Of a stretch of DNA of 64,000 nucleotides, positions 51,435 through 59,952 are shown piece after piece. The stretch lies in the NCBI GenBank assembly GCA_001023535.1, contig CP011020.1:2245734-2309733 (forward strand), written 5' to 3'. The stretch is from Pseudomonas chlororaphis (lineage in GTDB: Bacteria; Pseudomonadota; Gammaproteobacteria; Pseudomonadales; Pseudomonadaceae). The notes below the pieces were generated by a model that did not search any database, was not told the origin of the DNA, and saw only the letters and a list, made by a program, of their open reading frames with translations. The position numbers were made by a program, and so were the translations under genes. Each line of letters starts with the position of its first letter. Position 1 is the stretch's first letter.

Positions 51435-52433
51435 GTGAAGAACTTCTTTGGCGCCTCCCTTCTCGCCGCCGGCCTGGCCTTCGGCAACCTGGCCCATGCC
51501 GCCCCGACCCTGCTCAACGTTTCCTACGACGTGATGCGCGATTTCTACAAGGACTACAACGCGGCCTTCCAGAAACACTGGCAAGCCGAGCACAACGAAA
51601 ACATCGCCGTGCAGATGTCCTTCGGCGGCTCCAGCAAGCAGGCGCGCTCAGTGATCGACGGGTTGCCGGCGGATGTCATCACCATGAACATGGCCACCGA
51701 CATCAACGCCCTGGCGGACAACGGCAAGCTGGTCCCGGACAACTGGGTCACCCGCCTGCCGAACAACAGCGCCCCGTTCACCTCGGCCACGGTGTTCATC
51801 GTGCGCAAGGGCAACCCCAAGGCGCTGAAAGACTGGCCCGACCTGCTCAAGGACGGCGTGCAGGTGATCGTGCCCAACCCGAAAACCTCCGGCAACGGCC
51901 GCTACACCTACCTGTCGGCCTGGGGCTATGTCCTCAAGAACGGCGGTGACGAGAACAAGGCCAAGGACTTCGTCGGCAAGCTGTTCAAGCAGGCACCGGT
52001 GCTGGATACCGGCGGCCGCGCCGCCACCACCACGTTCATGACCAACCAGATCGGCGATGTACTGGTGACCTTTGAAAACGAAGCGGAAATGATCGCCCGG
52101 GAGTTCGGCCGCGACCAGTTCGAAGTGGTCTACCCCAGCGTCTCCGCCGAAGCCGAGCCACCGGTGAGCGTGGTGGACAAAGTGGTCGAGAAGAAAGGCT
52201 CCCGCGCCGCGGCCGAGGCCTACCTCAAGTACCTCTGGTCACCAGAAGGCCAGGAAATCGCCGCCGCCAACTACCTGCGCCCACGGGACCCGGCCGTGTT
52301 GGCCAAGTACACCGACCGCTTCCCGAAAGTGGATTTCCTGTCGGTGGAAAAGACCTTCGGCGACTGGCGCACCGTGCAGAAGACCCACTTCAATGACGGC
52401 GGGATTTTCGACCAGATCTACAGCGGCCAGTAA
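51435..52433 (+). CDS. sulfate/thiosulfate ABC substrate-binding protein (orphan)
   Basis: This 332-residue periplasmic sulfate-binding protein (Sbp/CysP type) has a signal peptide (FFGASLLAAGLAFGNLAHA, cleaved before APTLLNVSYDVMRD). Signature segments are FGGSSKQARSVIDGLPADVITMNMATD, PNPKTSGNGRYTYLSAWGY and YLKYLWSPEGQEIAAANYLRPRDP. I chose the GTG at 51435-51437 with AAAAGGA 7 nt upstream. No cysTWA permease genes are adjacent, so it must work with a transporter encoded elsewhere, as does P. aeruginosa CysP (PA1493) in the same gene neighbourhood (from memory). Confidence 0.92.
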   Translation: MKNFFGASLLAAGLAFGNLAHAAPTLLNVSYDVMRDFYKDYNAAFQKHWQAEHNENIAVQMSFGGSSKQARSVIDGLPADVITMNMATDINALADNGKLVPDNWVTRLPNNSAPFTSATVFIVRKGNPKALKDWPDLLKDGVQVIVPNPKTSGNGRYTYLSAWGYVLKNGGDENKAKDFVGKLFKQAPVLDTGGRAATTTFMTNQIGDVLVTFENEAEMIAREFGRDQFEVVYPSVSAEAEPPVSVVDKVVEKKGSRAAAEAYLKYLWSPEGQEIAAANYLRPRDPAVLAKYTDRFPKVDFLSVEKTFGDWRTVQKTHFNDGGIFDQIYSGQ

Positions 52434-52448
52434 AGCACCGCAAATCCC

Positions 52449-52544
52449 CGTGGCGAGGGAGCTTGCTCCCGCTGGAGCGCGCAGCGGTCCCCAGCTTTTT
52501 GGGGGCCGCTACGCAGCCCAGCGGGAGCAAGCTCCCTCGCCACG
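52449..52544. repeat. REPIN, family B
   Basis: GTGGCGAGGGAGCTTGCTCC and its inverse lie between the sulfate-binding-protein and MFS genes. The loop matches the copy at 49383-49478. Confidence 0.9.
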
Positions 52545-52680
52545 ACGATCATCGACACCCGATCGGTCCGCCAGACGATTATCAACACCAGGCATGTCTG
52601 TTATCAGCCTCAAAGCCTGTCCCTGGGCGCCATAACGCTTTAGCCTCTCGCCATCCCACCTGTTGACTGACGAGTTTGCC

Positions 52681-53886
52681 ATGAGTGCCCATCCCCCCAC
52701 CCTGCACGCCGGCGCCAGCCTGACGCGAGGCATGGTCCTGCTCTTTGCCTTCTGCTGTGGCGCCATCGTCGCCAACCTCTACTACGCCCAACCCATCATC
52801 GAACTGATCGCCCCCGACGTGGGCCTGAGCAGCACCATGGCCAGCCTGATCGTCTCGCTGACCCAGATCGGTTATGCCCTGGGGTTGTTTTTCCTGGTGC
52901 CATTGGGTGACTTGCTGGAAAACCGCCGCCTGATGATCGTCACCACCTTCGTATCGATTGCCAGCCTGCTGGGCGCGGCGTTCACCGATCAGCCCAACGT
53001 GTTCCTGCTGGTCTCGCTGCTGGTGGGCTTCAGCTCGGTGTCGGTGCAGGTGCTGATCCCCCTGGCGGCGCACCTGGCCCCGGAGCAAACCCGCGGGCGT
53101 GTCGTGGGCGGCATCATGGGCGGCTTGCTGCTGGGGATCCTGCTGGCGCGGCCGGTGGCGAGCGTGGTGGCCGACCACTTCGGCTGGCGCGCGATGTTCA
53201 TGATCGCGGCTGCCTTGATGGCAGCCATCAGCATCGTCCTGGCGCTGACCGTGCCCAAGCGCCAGCCCGACCATCGTGCCTCCTATGGTCAGTTGCTGCG
53301 CTCGCTCGGCACCCTGCTGCGCCAGCAACCGCTGTTGCGCCAGCGTGCGCTTTACCAGGCCGGCATGTTCGCCACCTTCAGCCTGTTCTGGACCGCCGCG
53401 CCGTTGGAGCTGGCACGCAACCATGGCTTGTCCCAGTCCGAAATCGCCTTGTTCGCCCTCGTCGGTGCCCTGGGTGCCATCGCTGCGCCCATTGCCGGTC
53501 GCCTGGCGGATGCCGGCCATACCCGCGTGGCTTCGCTGCTGGCGATGCTGTTCGCCAGCCTGAGCTTCCTGCCGGCGTTCATCCATCCGCTCTACAGCGT
53601 CATCGGCCTGGCCGTCACCGGCGTGGTCCTGGATTTCTGCGTGCAAATGAACATGGTGCTGGGCCAACGCACCATCTACACCCTCGATGCCAAAAGCCGC
53701 AGCCGTCTGAATGCGCTGTACATGACCAGCATCTTCGTCGGTGGCGCGTTCGGTTCATCGATTGCCAGCGCGGTGTACGAACACGGTGGCTGGCTGTGGG
53801 TGGTGATTGTCGGCAGTGCATTCCCGCTGCTGGTGCTGCTGAGCTTCTTGAGTGCTTCGCGCAAGGCATCCCTGGCGACGGCTTGA
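52681..53886 (+). CDS. MFS transporter
   Basis: This 401-residue major-facilitator protein has 12 predicted helices. It shows LLFAFCCGAIVANLYYAQPI in helix 1, the loop 2-3 motif GDLLENRRLM, and EQTRGRVVGGIMGGLLLGILLARPVAS in helix 5. The YYAQP element and overall pattern resemble the drug/sugar-efflux (YnfM/AraJ-like) clade, so export is more likely than import. I chose the ATG at 52681 (MSAHPPTLHAGAS). A terminator follows 15 nt after the stop. Substrate unknown. Confidence 0.87.
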   Translation: MSAHPPTLHAGASLTRGMVLLFAFCCGAIVANLYYAQPIIELIAPDVGLSSTMASLIVSLTQIGYALGLFFLVPLGDLLENRRLMIVTTFVSIASLLGAAFTDQPNVFLLVSLLVGFSSVSVQVLIPLAAHLAPEQTRGRVVGGIMGGLLLGILLARPVASVVADHFGWRAMFMIAAALMAAISIVLALTVPKRQPDHRASYGQLLRSLGTLLRQQPLLRQRALYQAGMFATFSLFWTAAPLELARNHGLSQSEIALFALVGALGAIAAPIAGRLADAGHTRVASLLAMLFASLSFLPAFIHPLYSVIGLAVTGVVLDFCVQMNMVLGQRTIYTLDAKSRSRLNALYMTSIFVGGAFGSSIASAVYEHGGWLWVVIVGSAFPLLVLLSFLSASRKASLATA

Positions 53887-53901
53887 GGATCGAGCGGCAA
53901 A

Positions 53902-53937
53902 AAAAATGCCCGGGCGCCATCGCGACCGGGCATTTTT
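53902..53937. terminator. bidirectional intrinsic terminator
   Basis: AAAATGCCCGG / CCGGGCATTTT has A/T tracts on both sides, between the MFS gene and the convergent small membrane-protein gene. Confidence 0.9.
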
Positions 53938-53946
53938 CATCGAGGG

Positions 53947-54138
53947 TCAGACCCGTACATTGCCACGCGGCCCGGCGATCGCCCAGATGATCAGGCCCAG
54001 CACTGGCAACAGCAGGATCAGCAGCACCCACAGGACTTTCATCCCCACTTCAGCACCGCTCTTGAGCACATTGATGATCGCCCAGATATCGAGCGCCAGG
54101 ATAATCAGGCCGATCAGGCCATTGAAGGTGGAACCCAT
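53947..54138 (-). CDS. small PLDc_N-domain membrane protein
   Basis: This 63-residue protein has two transmembrane helices: FNGLIGLIILALDIWAIINV, then KVLWVLLILLLPVLGLIIWA, ending GPRGNV. This is the pattern of the phospholipase-D N-terminal (PLDc_N) membrane module seen alone in many small bacterial proteins, where W-x-L-x4-P-x2-G closes helix 2. I chose the ATG at 54136-54138 with TAGGGAG 8 nt upstream. It is monocistronic with its own terminator. Function unknown; a role in membrane or envelope stress is only a guess. Confidence 0.82.
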   Translation of the reverse strand: MGSTFNGLIGLIILALDIWAIINVLKSGAEVGMKVLWVLLILLLPVLGLIIWAIAGPRGNVRV

Positions 54139-54208
54139 GGTGTCGCTCCCTAATAGTGATAGCCACACTTAGGATAGCTGGGCCGCGCCAAGGGTTCCGT
54201 TTATTGCC

Positions 54209-54739
54209 TCAGACGTGGACCGCGACCTTGAGGGCTTCCAGCGCCGGCGCGGCGGCGATGCCCACTTGCGCGCACAGCTGCAGCACCCGCGGCACGTCGT
54301 CGCCGAACACCAGCACCATCTGCAACTCATCGTCCAGCAGTTGGCTGAAGTTCATCAGCACATAGCCGCCGCTTTCCTTGCTCAGGCTGCTCATCTGGAT
54401 CTGGATGCGGTTGAGGGCGGTCAGCGCCTCGGTTTTCGCCAGTTGCTTGGGCTTGAGGTTGAACGCCACGCCAGGGCCGAACGAGGCGACGATCTGTTCG
54501 AACAGTTCGACGTAGGTGTCGGCCTGGAACAGCACGGTATCCGGCAGGCTGCCCACCACGACCCACTCACCCAGCGGAATCGGGAAGGTGTCGTCGTAGT
54601 TGACGTCCGGATTGGCCGCCAGGAAAGCCGCCGGATCGGCGTAGGCCTGGGCCGCTTCGTCGGCGATTCGCGCAATGTCAGCCTCGCCGAGGCAGCCAGA
54701 GCTGATTTTGCTGATGAGTTCGACGAGGGCGGCTTTCAT
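54209..54739 (-). CDS. conserved hypothetical protein, chaperone-like acidic
   Basis: This is a 176-residue cytoplasmic protein with no signal peptide or membrane segment. The N-terminal half is helical (LVELISKISSGCLGEADIARIADEAAQAY). A central beta region follows (WVVVGSLPDTVLFQADTYVELFEQ), then a VLMNFSQLLDDELQMVLVFGDD stretch. I recognise it as a conserved Pseudomonas protein but know no characterised family or function. It has its own ATG with good coding character throughout. Nearby genes give no functional clue. Confidence 0.75.
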   Translation of the reverse strand: MKAALVELISKISSGCLGEADIARIADEAAQAYADPAAFLAANPDVNYDDTFPIPLGEWVVVGSLPDTVLFQADTYVELFEQIVASFGPGVAFNLKPKQLAKTEALTALNRIQIQMSSLSKESGGYVLMNFSQLLDDELQMVLVFGDDVPRVLQLCAQVGIAAAPALEALKVAVHV

Positions 54740-54809
54740 GGGGTGGATCCTGTGGATAAGGGGATGCGAGGGCGCGCAGGATACTCCATCGCGTCCCTGG
54801 CGTCAGGCA

Positions 54810-54944
54810 GCTGTGGCGAGGGAGCTTGCTCCCGTTGGGCTGCGAAGCAGCCCTGGCGTCAGCGCTCGTAATCCAACAGGCGTGCCCCGTTTTTGCGTTA
54901 CGACTGCTACGCAGCCGAGCGGGAGCAAGCTCCCTCGCCACACA
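54810..54944. repeat. REPIN, family B, long loop
   Basis: CTGTGGCGAGGGAGCTTGCT and its inverse lie about 95 bp apart, larger than the other copies. It is located between the ankyrin gene and the hypothetical gene. Confidence 0.85.
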
Positions 54945-54985
54945 ATCAACGGCCTGCGCCCCAACCGCCAGTACCGTCCGAGGCC

Positions 54986-55504
54986 TCAGCCCAACAACTT
55001 CTCCAACTGCGCCGTCGTGTCCACCGCGCCCATGGTCCGGGCGGCGTCCAGGGCCGAGGCGCCGTTGGCGTCCTTGGCTCGCGGATCGGCCCCCTTGCTG
55101 ATCAGGTAGTCGACGATTTCCACTCGATTGAACATCGCCGCCATCATCAACGCGGTGCGACCGTCGAAGGATGAGCCCTCCACCTGCGCGCCACCGTCCA
55201 CCAGCGCCGACACCACGGCCAGGTCGCCCTTGAACGCCGCGCCGGCAATCGGGCTCTGGCCGTTGTCGTTGCGCACTTCCGGGTCGGCCTTGTGTTCCAG
55301 CAAGACTTTTACCGTTTCCACATGCCCGTGGTAGGCGGCCAGCATCAGCAAGGTGTCGCCCTTGTGGTTGCGCAGGTTGGGCGGCAGGCCCTTGCTCAGC
55401 AACGCAGCCATCATGGCGGCGTCACCCTGGCGGGCGACGTTGAACACCTGCTCGGCAAACTCCGCAGCCTCTTCCGGGGTCATCTGGCGGCTTGTATCGG
55501 ACAT
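54986..55504 (-). CDS. ankyrin-repeat protein
   Basis: This 172-residue protein is made almost entirely of ankyrin repeats. Four units are visible: GDTLLMLAAYHGHVETVKVLLEHKADPEVRN, GQSPIAGAAFKGDLAVVSALVDGGA, GRTALMMAAMFNRVEIVDYLISKGADPRAKD and GASALDAARTMGA. There is no signal peptide, so it is predicted to be cytoplasmic. Ankyrin stacks mediate protein binding; the partner is unknown. P. aeruginosa AnkB, a periplasmic ankyrin protein, has a signal that this lacks. Confidence 0.88.
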   Translation of the reverse strand: MSDTSRQMTPEEAAEFAEQVFNVARQGDAAMMAALLSKGLPPNLRNHKGDTLLMLAAYHGHVETVKVLLEHKADPEVRNDNGQSPIAGAAFKGDLAVVSALVDGGAQVEGSSFDGRTALMMAAMFNRVEIVDYLISKGADPRAKDANGASALDAARTMGAVDTTAQLEKLLG

Positions 55505-55598
55505 GGGTCACTCCCTTTGGGCATTCGCAAAGCGGCTAGTTTCCCGACGGACCCGGACCCTGTCATCCCTTTTTTCTCTGTACCGCCGATAGCCAGGA

Positions 55599-57425
55599 TC
55601 AATAGCGCCATTGCCCGCCCTGGATCTGGTCGGCCAGCGACCGGTCCACCCGCACGTAGGTCGTGGTGCCGGGCAGCCACGCATAGACCGGCTCGTCACC
55701 GGTGACGCAAGGGTCGAACGCTTCGGCCTTGAGGCGGGTCTTCTGGTACTTGAAGGTGCAGGTGGTGTCCATTTTCACCTTGATGCGCAGGAACAGTGGC
55801 ACCGCGTACGCCGGCAACTTGCCGTGCAGGAATTGCAGCAGCTCACTGAAATCCAGGGTCGCCAGGGATTCGGACGGGGTAATCGCCGCCATGCCGGCCC
55901 GGCCGTTGGTGCCCTGGATCTCCACGCCATAGGCCACCGCCTCGGCCACTTGCGGATGTTGCAGCAGCACGTTTTCCACCTCCGTGGTGGAGACATTTTC
56001 GCCCTTCCAGCGGTACGTATCGCCGAGGCGATCGACGAATTGCCCATGGCCGAAGCCGATGTTGCGCAGCAGGTCGCCGGTGTTGAAGTAACGATCGCCA
56101 GGCGCGAAGACATCCCGGTAGATGATCTTCTCGGTCTTGGCCGGGTCGGTGTAGCCGTCCAGCGGTGCCTTGTCGTCGATCCGTGCCAGTAACAGGCCCG
56201 GTTGGCCCTTGGGCACTTTCTGCATGCGCCCTTGCAGGTTGCGCAAAGGCAGGCCGCTGTCGTGGTCGTATTGCACCAGCTCCCAGCCCATCAGCGAGAA
56301 GCCGACGGTGTTGTCGAAATTCAGGACATTGGTGAAGCCGATGTTGCCGTCGCTGGCCGCGTACAGCTCGCAGACGTGTTCGACACCAAAGCGCGACTTG
56401 AAGGTTGACCAGGCTCCCGGTCGCAAGCCGTTGCCGACCATTTTCTTCACCCCGTGCCGGCGGTCCTCGCTGCCGGCAGGCTGGTCGATCAGGTAACGGC
56501 ACAGCTCGCCGACATAGCCCAGGGTGGTCGCCCGGTAACGACGCACATCGTTCCAGAACTGGCTGGCGCTGAACTTGCGCCGGATCGCCAGGGCCGAGGC
56601 TCCGCAGATCGCCGCGCCCCAGCACACGCACAGGCCCGTGGCGTGGTACAGCGGCAAGGTGCAATACAGGACATCGTCGGGCTGCATGTCCAGGGCAATC
56701 AAACCGAAGCTGGTGGAGGTGCGCATCCAGCGCCCATGGCGAAACACCCCGGCCTTCGGCAAGCCCGTGGTGCCCGAGGTGTAGAGATAGAAGCAAGGGT
56801 CGTTGAAGAACACCTGTCGACTGCACGCCGGGTTTTCGGCGCACGCGTCATTGCTGCCAGTCATCAGGTCGACGAACCCGGGCGCAACACCGGCGCTGTC
56901 CTCGTCCGCCACCCACCAGGTTCGAGCCTGCGGCAGCCCGACACGGCGGCGCACGTCGTCGAACGCCGCGACCCGTTCCTCGCCCACCACGATGGCGACG
57001 GGCGCAACGAGGGCCAGGCTGTGTACCAGGGCGTCTCCCACCTGGGCGGTATTGACCATGGCGCTGACTGCGCCGACCTTCGCCACCGCCAGCACGGTGA
57101 TCAACAACTGGGGCCGGTTCTCGATGAACACCGCCACGCAGTCGCCCTTCCCGATGCCCTGCGCCAACAGGTAGTGGGCGATGCGATTGGCCTGCTCATT
57201 GACCTGTGCATAACTCAACACGGTATCGCCATACAGCAGCGCCGCGCCCCGGGGGTTGCGTTGGGCGGCCTGTTCGAAGCACCAGCCCAGGCCGCAAGGC
57301 TGGGTCGGGTCCTGGACGTTGGCCAACTTCATGCCCTTGACGATTCGCGGCACGACCCTGGCAATGGCGGGCAACTTGCGCAACATCATGCCCCAGGTGA
57401 TGGCATCGCCGGTTGTCCGACTCAT
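55599..57425 (-). CDS. long-chain acyl-CoA synthetase (FATP-like)
   Basis: This 608-residue ANL-superfamily enzyme activates fatty acids to acyl-CoA with ATP. The adenylate motif is YLYTSGTTGLPKAGVFRHGR. The VGNGLRPGAWSTFKSRFGVEHVCELYAASDGN segment and the C-terminal hinge (GDTYRWKGENVSTTEVENVL, with KYQKTRLK near the end) match the long-chain/very-long-chain (FadD-related, FATP) group. The N-terminus has a short amphipathic stretch rather than a signal. No acyl-CoA dehydrogenase neighbour is present. The ATG is at 57423-57425, and a 363-bp intergenic region lies upstream. Confidence 0.9.
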   Translation of the reverse strand: MSRTTGDAITWGMMLRKLPAIARVVPRIVKGMKLANVQDPTQPCGLGWCFEQAAQRNPRGAALLYGDTVLSYAQVNEQANRIAHYLLAQGIGKGDCVAVFIENRPQLLITVLAVAKVGAVSAMVNTAQVGDALVHSLALVAPVAIVVGEERVAAFDDVRRRVGLPQARTWWVADEDSAGVAPGFVDLMTGSNDACAENPACSRQVFFNDPCFYLYTSGTTGLPKAGVFRHGRWMRTSTSFGLIALDMQPDDVLYCTLPLYHATGLCVCWGAAICGASALAIRRKFSASQFWNDVRRYRATTLGYVGELCRYLIDQPAGSEDRRHGVKKMVGNGLRPGAWSTFKSRFGVEHVCELYAASDGNIGFTNVLNFDNTVGFSLMGWELVQYDHDSGLPLRNLQGRMQKVPKGQPGLLLARIDDKAPLDGYTDPAKTEKIIYRDVFAPGDRYFNTGDLLRNIGFGHGQFVDRLGDTYRWKGENVSTTEVENVLLQHPQVAEAVAYGVEIQGTNGRAGMAAITPSESLATLDFSELLQFLHGKLPAYAVPLFLRIKVKMDTTCTFKYQKTRLKAEAFDPCVTGDEPVYAWLPGTTTYVRVDRSLADQIQGGQWRY

Positions 57426-57625
57426 GGTGTTCTTCCCTGTCCGACCCTGTGGGCCTGTTTTTGTGTTGGCGGGGACTGCAGCTCGATTGCGCTCGAAAGT
57501 ACGCCTGGGCTAGCGACGCTGTACATGCGGTTTTTGCAATGTTTTGTATCTGCAAAACAGCCGCAGGCGAAGCGGGAGCGCCGGGAGGGCAATTGGTTCC
57601 CAAAAAGTTGGTTCCACCCCGCAAA

Positions 57626-57664
57626 ATGCAGGATGCACGATGGCTATTCATGCAAGATGCACGA
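57626..57664. promoter_or_regulatory. direct repeats, candidate activator site (UAS)
   Basis: ATGCAGGATGCACGA (57626-57640) and ATGCAAGATGCACGA (57650-57664) differ at one base and start 24 bp apart. They lie 64-102 bp upstream of the sigma-54 promoter, the usual place for an enhancer-binding protein. Confidence 0.6.
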
Positions 57665-57727
57665 AACCAAAAATCGAATATTTTTTTAAGCTGTTGTTTT
57701 TAAAGTATTTTTTAAATCAAGCGAGGC

Positions 57728-57743
57728 TGGCACAGACACTGCA
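57728..57743 (+). promoter_or_regulatory. sigma-54 (RpoN) promoter
   Basis: TGGCACAGACACTGCA has the invariant GG and GC separated by 10 nt, the -24/-12 pattern. An AT-rich tract (57665-57722) lies between it and the direct repeats. Confidence 0.72.
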
Positions 57744-57788
57744 ACTACCCCTCCACGGTTTGCTAACAAGACCATGGAGCAGTCAAAT

Positions 57789-58067
57789 ATGAACATGATT
57801 CAAGAGAAGTTCGCGTCCCTGTTTTCCAACTATGAAGTGACCACCCAAGCCCGCCCGGATGGCGGCATCCTGCTGACCTTGCGCAACAGCGAAGGCAAAC
57901 TGTTCAAGCGCACGATTTCCTATGCCCAGCTGCATGCCGGCGACCAGCTGTCTTGGGCCATCAGCGCAATCCGCCGCGACCTGGCCGAACAAGCCAGCGA
58001 GTTGCCACAGATTGCCATGCTGCAAAGCCAGCACCGTTTCGCCCTGCCGACCTATCACAGCGCCTGA
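57789..58067 (+). CDS. DUF3509 domain protein
   Basis: This 92-residue small cytoplasmic protein (MNMIQEKFASLFSNYEVTTQ) continues GGILLTLRNSEGKLFKRTISYAQLHAGDQLSWAISAIRRDLA, the DUF3509 pattern found across Pseudomonas. I chose the ATG at 57789 because GGAG lies 8 nt upstream; another ATG 15 nt earlier has no such site. A sigma-54-type promoter ends about 45 bp before the start, so expression should depend on RpoN and an activator. Function unknown. A degenerate REPIN follows. Confidence 0.83.
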   Translation: MNMIQEKFASLFSNYEVTTQARPDGGILLTLRNSEGKLFKRTISYAQLHAGDQLSWAISAIRRDLAEQASELPQIAMLQSQHRFALPTYHSA

Positions 58068-58100
58068 TCCTGGCCCCTCAGGAACCAGCAGAAACACCCC

Positions 58101-58192
58101 TTTGTGGGAGCGATCCCGCTCGCGAAGACGGAACATCAGCCAGCCTATCCGCCGACTGACCCACCGCTTTCGAGCAGGCTCGCTCCCACGGT
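58101..58192. repeat. degenerate REPIN, family A
   Basis: TGTGGGAGCGATCCCGCTCG and a diverged inverse unit lie between the DUF3509 gene and the convergent acireductone-dioxygenase homologue. Confidence 0.75.
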
Positions 58193-58195
58193 TTT

Positions 58196-58738
58196 TTAGT
58201 CTTCCAGGCGCGGGAACCGGCCGGCAATGTCGTTGCCGGTGAATTGCGCATCGGCGCACTCGGCGTTCGCCAGGCGAAGCGCAATGAAATGCGGTTGCTC
58301 GCCCATGTCGAACCAGCGCGGCATTCCAGCCGGCAAGGTAATCAGGTCATTCTTTTCGCACAGCACGGCGTAGACGTAATCGTCGATGTGCAGAGCGAAC
58401 AGCCCACGACCCGCGACGAAAAATCGTACTTCCTCTTCTGCCTGGCTGTGCTCGTCAAGGAACCGGGCGTGCAGCTCGGCGTCTTGCCGATCCTCACGGG
58501 TCACGCGCATGACCTGCACCGAGGCGTAGCCGCGCTCGGTCATCAGGGCATCGATCGAGTGGCTGTAGGCCGCGATGATGTCTTCCTGGCGAGCGCCGGG
58601 GGGAATGCTCGCCGCAGGCTGCCACCGATCGAAGCGAACGCCCTGTTCGGCCAGGGTCGCGACGATGTCTTCGAAGTGAGTCAGCACCTTGTTCGGCAGA
58701 TCGGGGGTCGAGACGTGGTAGACGGACAGGCTGCTCAT
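58196..58738 (-). CDS. mtnD: acireductone dioxygenase (ARD) homologue with altered metal ligands
   Basis: This 180-residue cupin of the ARD family has the usual methionine-salvage role of oxidising acireductone, with Fe or Ni setting the product. Of the four known ligands (H96, H98, E102 and H140 in the Klebsiella enzyme), the sequence DEHSQAEEEVRFF keeps His97 and Glu103 but has Gln99, and GMPRWFDMG has Arg141. Both changed ligands are one base from a His codon. The frame is intact and the rest of the core is conserved (GLFALHIDDYVYAVLCEKND). mtnB and mtnC, expected beside it, are absent. It could be inactive, changed in function, or still bind metal weakly. Confidence 0.85.
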   Translation of the reverse strand: MSSLSVYHVSTPDLPNKVLTHFEDIVATLAEQGVRFDRWQPAASIPPGARQEDIIAAYSHSIDALMTERGYASVQVMRVTREDRQDAELHARFLDEHSQAEEEVRFFVAGRGLFALHIDDYVYAVLCEKNDLITLPAGMPRWFDMGEQPHFIALRLANAECADAQFTGNDIAGRFPRLED

Positions 58739-58772
58739 GACAATGGCTCCAGGAAAATAATGGTTCGAAGGC

Positions 58773-59918
58773 TCATGGCCGGTGCTCTTGCATGCGTGTC
58801 GCAATGATAACGGCAGCAGCAAGGGCAGCGAGACTGGCCAGGCTGAATGTCCAACTGGCGCCCAGGGCGTTCCAGCTGTAGCCGGAATACAAGGCACCCA
58901 ATGCCCCGCCGGTGCCGGCCAACGCCGCATACAGCGCCTGGCCCTGGCCCTGCTGGCGAGGGCCGAAACTGCGTTGCACGAAATGGATGGCCGCGGCGTG
59001 GAAACTGCCGAAGGTCGCCGCGTGCAGCACCTGGGCGAACAACAGCACCCAGAGAAACTCCGCCAACGAACCCAGCAGCAACCAGCGCAACGCCGCCAAC
59101 AGGAAACTGGCCAGCAGCACACGGCGCACCGAAAATCGCGCCAGGATCCGGCTCATCAGCAGGAACACCAGCACTTCCGCCACCACGCCGACCGCCCAGA
59201 GCAGGCCAATCAGCCCACGGCTGTAGCCCAACTGCTCCAGGTGCAATGTCAGGAAGGTGTAATACGGCCCATGGCTGACCTGCATCAGGCCCACGCAGAT
59301 GTAGAACGCTAGCACGCCGGGGTTGCGCAATTGCCGCACGAAGCCCTCCCCCGCCACCCGCGGCCCCTGCAACGGCTGGGCGTTGGGGACCCAGAAGCTG
59401 GCGAGCACGATACCGGCCATGATCAGCACTAGCGCCACCGGGTAGATGTCCAGGCTCAGCCATTGGAACAACCGCCCCAGCAACACCACCGTGATGATGA
59501 AGCCGATGGAACCCCACAGGCGGATCTGGCTATAGCGCGAAGCCTGCCCGCTCAAGTGCGCAAGGGTGATGACTTCGAACTGCGGCAGCACCGCGTGCCA
59601 GAAGAACGCATGCAACGCCATCACCATCGCCAGCCAGGCGTAGCTTTTGTCGATGAAGATCAGCGAAAAGGCCAACAACGTGCAGAGGGCGCCAAAGCGC
59701 ACGATGGCCAGGCGTCGGCCGGTGTAATCTCCCAGCCAACCCCAGATATTCGGCGCCACGCAGCGCATCAGCATGGGGATCGCCACCAGTTCACCAATGC
59801 GCGCCGCGTTGAACCCCAGGTGATCGAAGTACAGCGCCAGGAACGGCGCCGTCGAACCGAGCAACGCGAAATAGAACAGGTAGAAACTGGAGAGCCGCCA
59901 GTACGGCACTGCCGCCAT
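58773..59918 (-). CDS. MFS transporter (HcaT-like)
   Basis: This 381-residue, 12-helix protein of the MFS_1_like / 3-phenylpropionate (HcaT) group begins YWRLSSFYLFYFALLGSTAPFLALYF. Loop 2-3 is GDYTGRRLAIVRFGA, and RLWGSIGFIITVVLLG lies in helix 5. The position between aroC and mtnD is conserved in Pseudomonas (PA1682-like, from memory), but the HcaT substrate assignment should not be assumed. It starts about 35 nt after the aroC stop, and probably forms an operon with aroC upstream and mtnD downstream. Confidence 0.88.
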   Translation of the reverse strand: MAAVPYWRLSSFYLFYFALLGSTAPFLALYFDHLGFNAARIGELVAIPMLMRCVAPNIWGWLGDYTGRRLAIVRFGALCTLLAFSLIFIDKSYAWLAMVMALHAFFWHAVLPQFEVITLAHLSGQASRYSQIRLWGSIGFIITVVLLGRLFQWLSLDIYPVALVLIMAGIVLASFWVPNAQPLQGPRVAGEGFVRQLRNPGVLAFYICVGLMQVSHGPYYTFLTLHLEQLGYSRGLIGLLWAVGVVAEVLVFLLMSRILARFSVRRVLLASFLLAALRWLLLGSLAEFLWVLLFAQVLHAATFGSFHAAAIHFVQRSFGPRQQGQGQALYAALAGTGGALGALYSGYSWNALGASWTFSLASLAALAAAVIIATRMQEHRP

Positions 59919-59952
59919 GGTCGTCAGGCCACGGCGGCCGGCAGGTCAGCCA

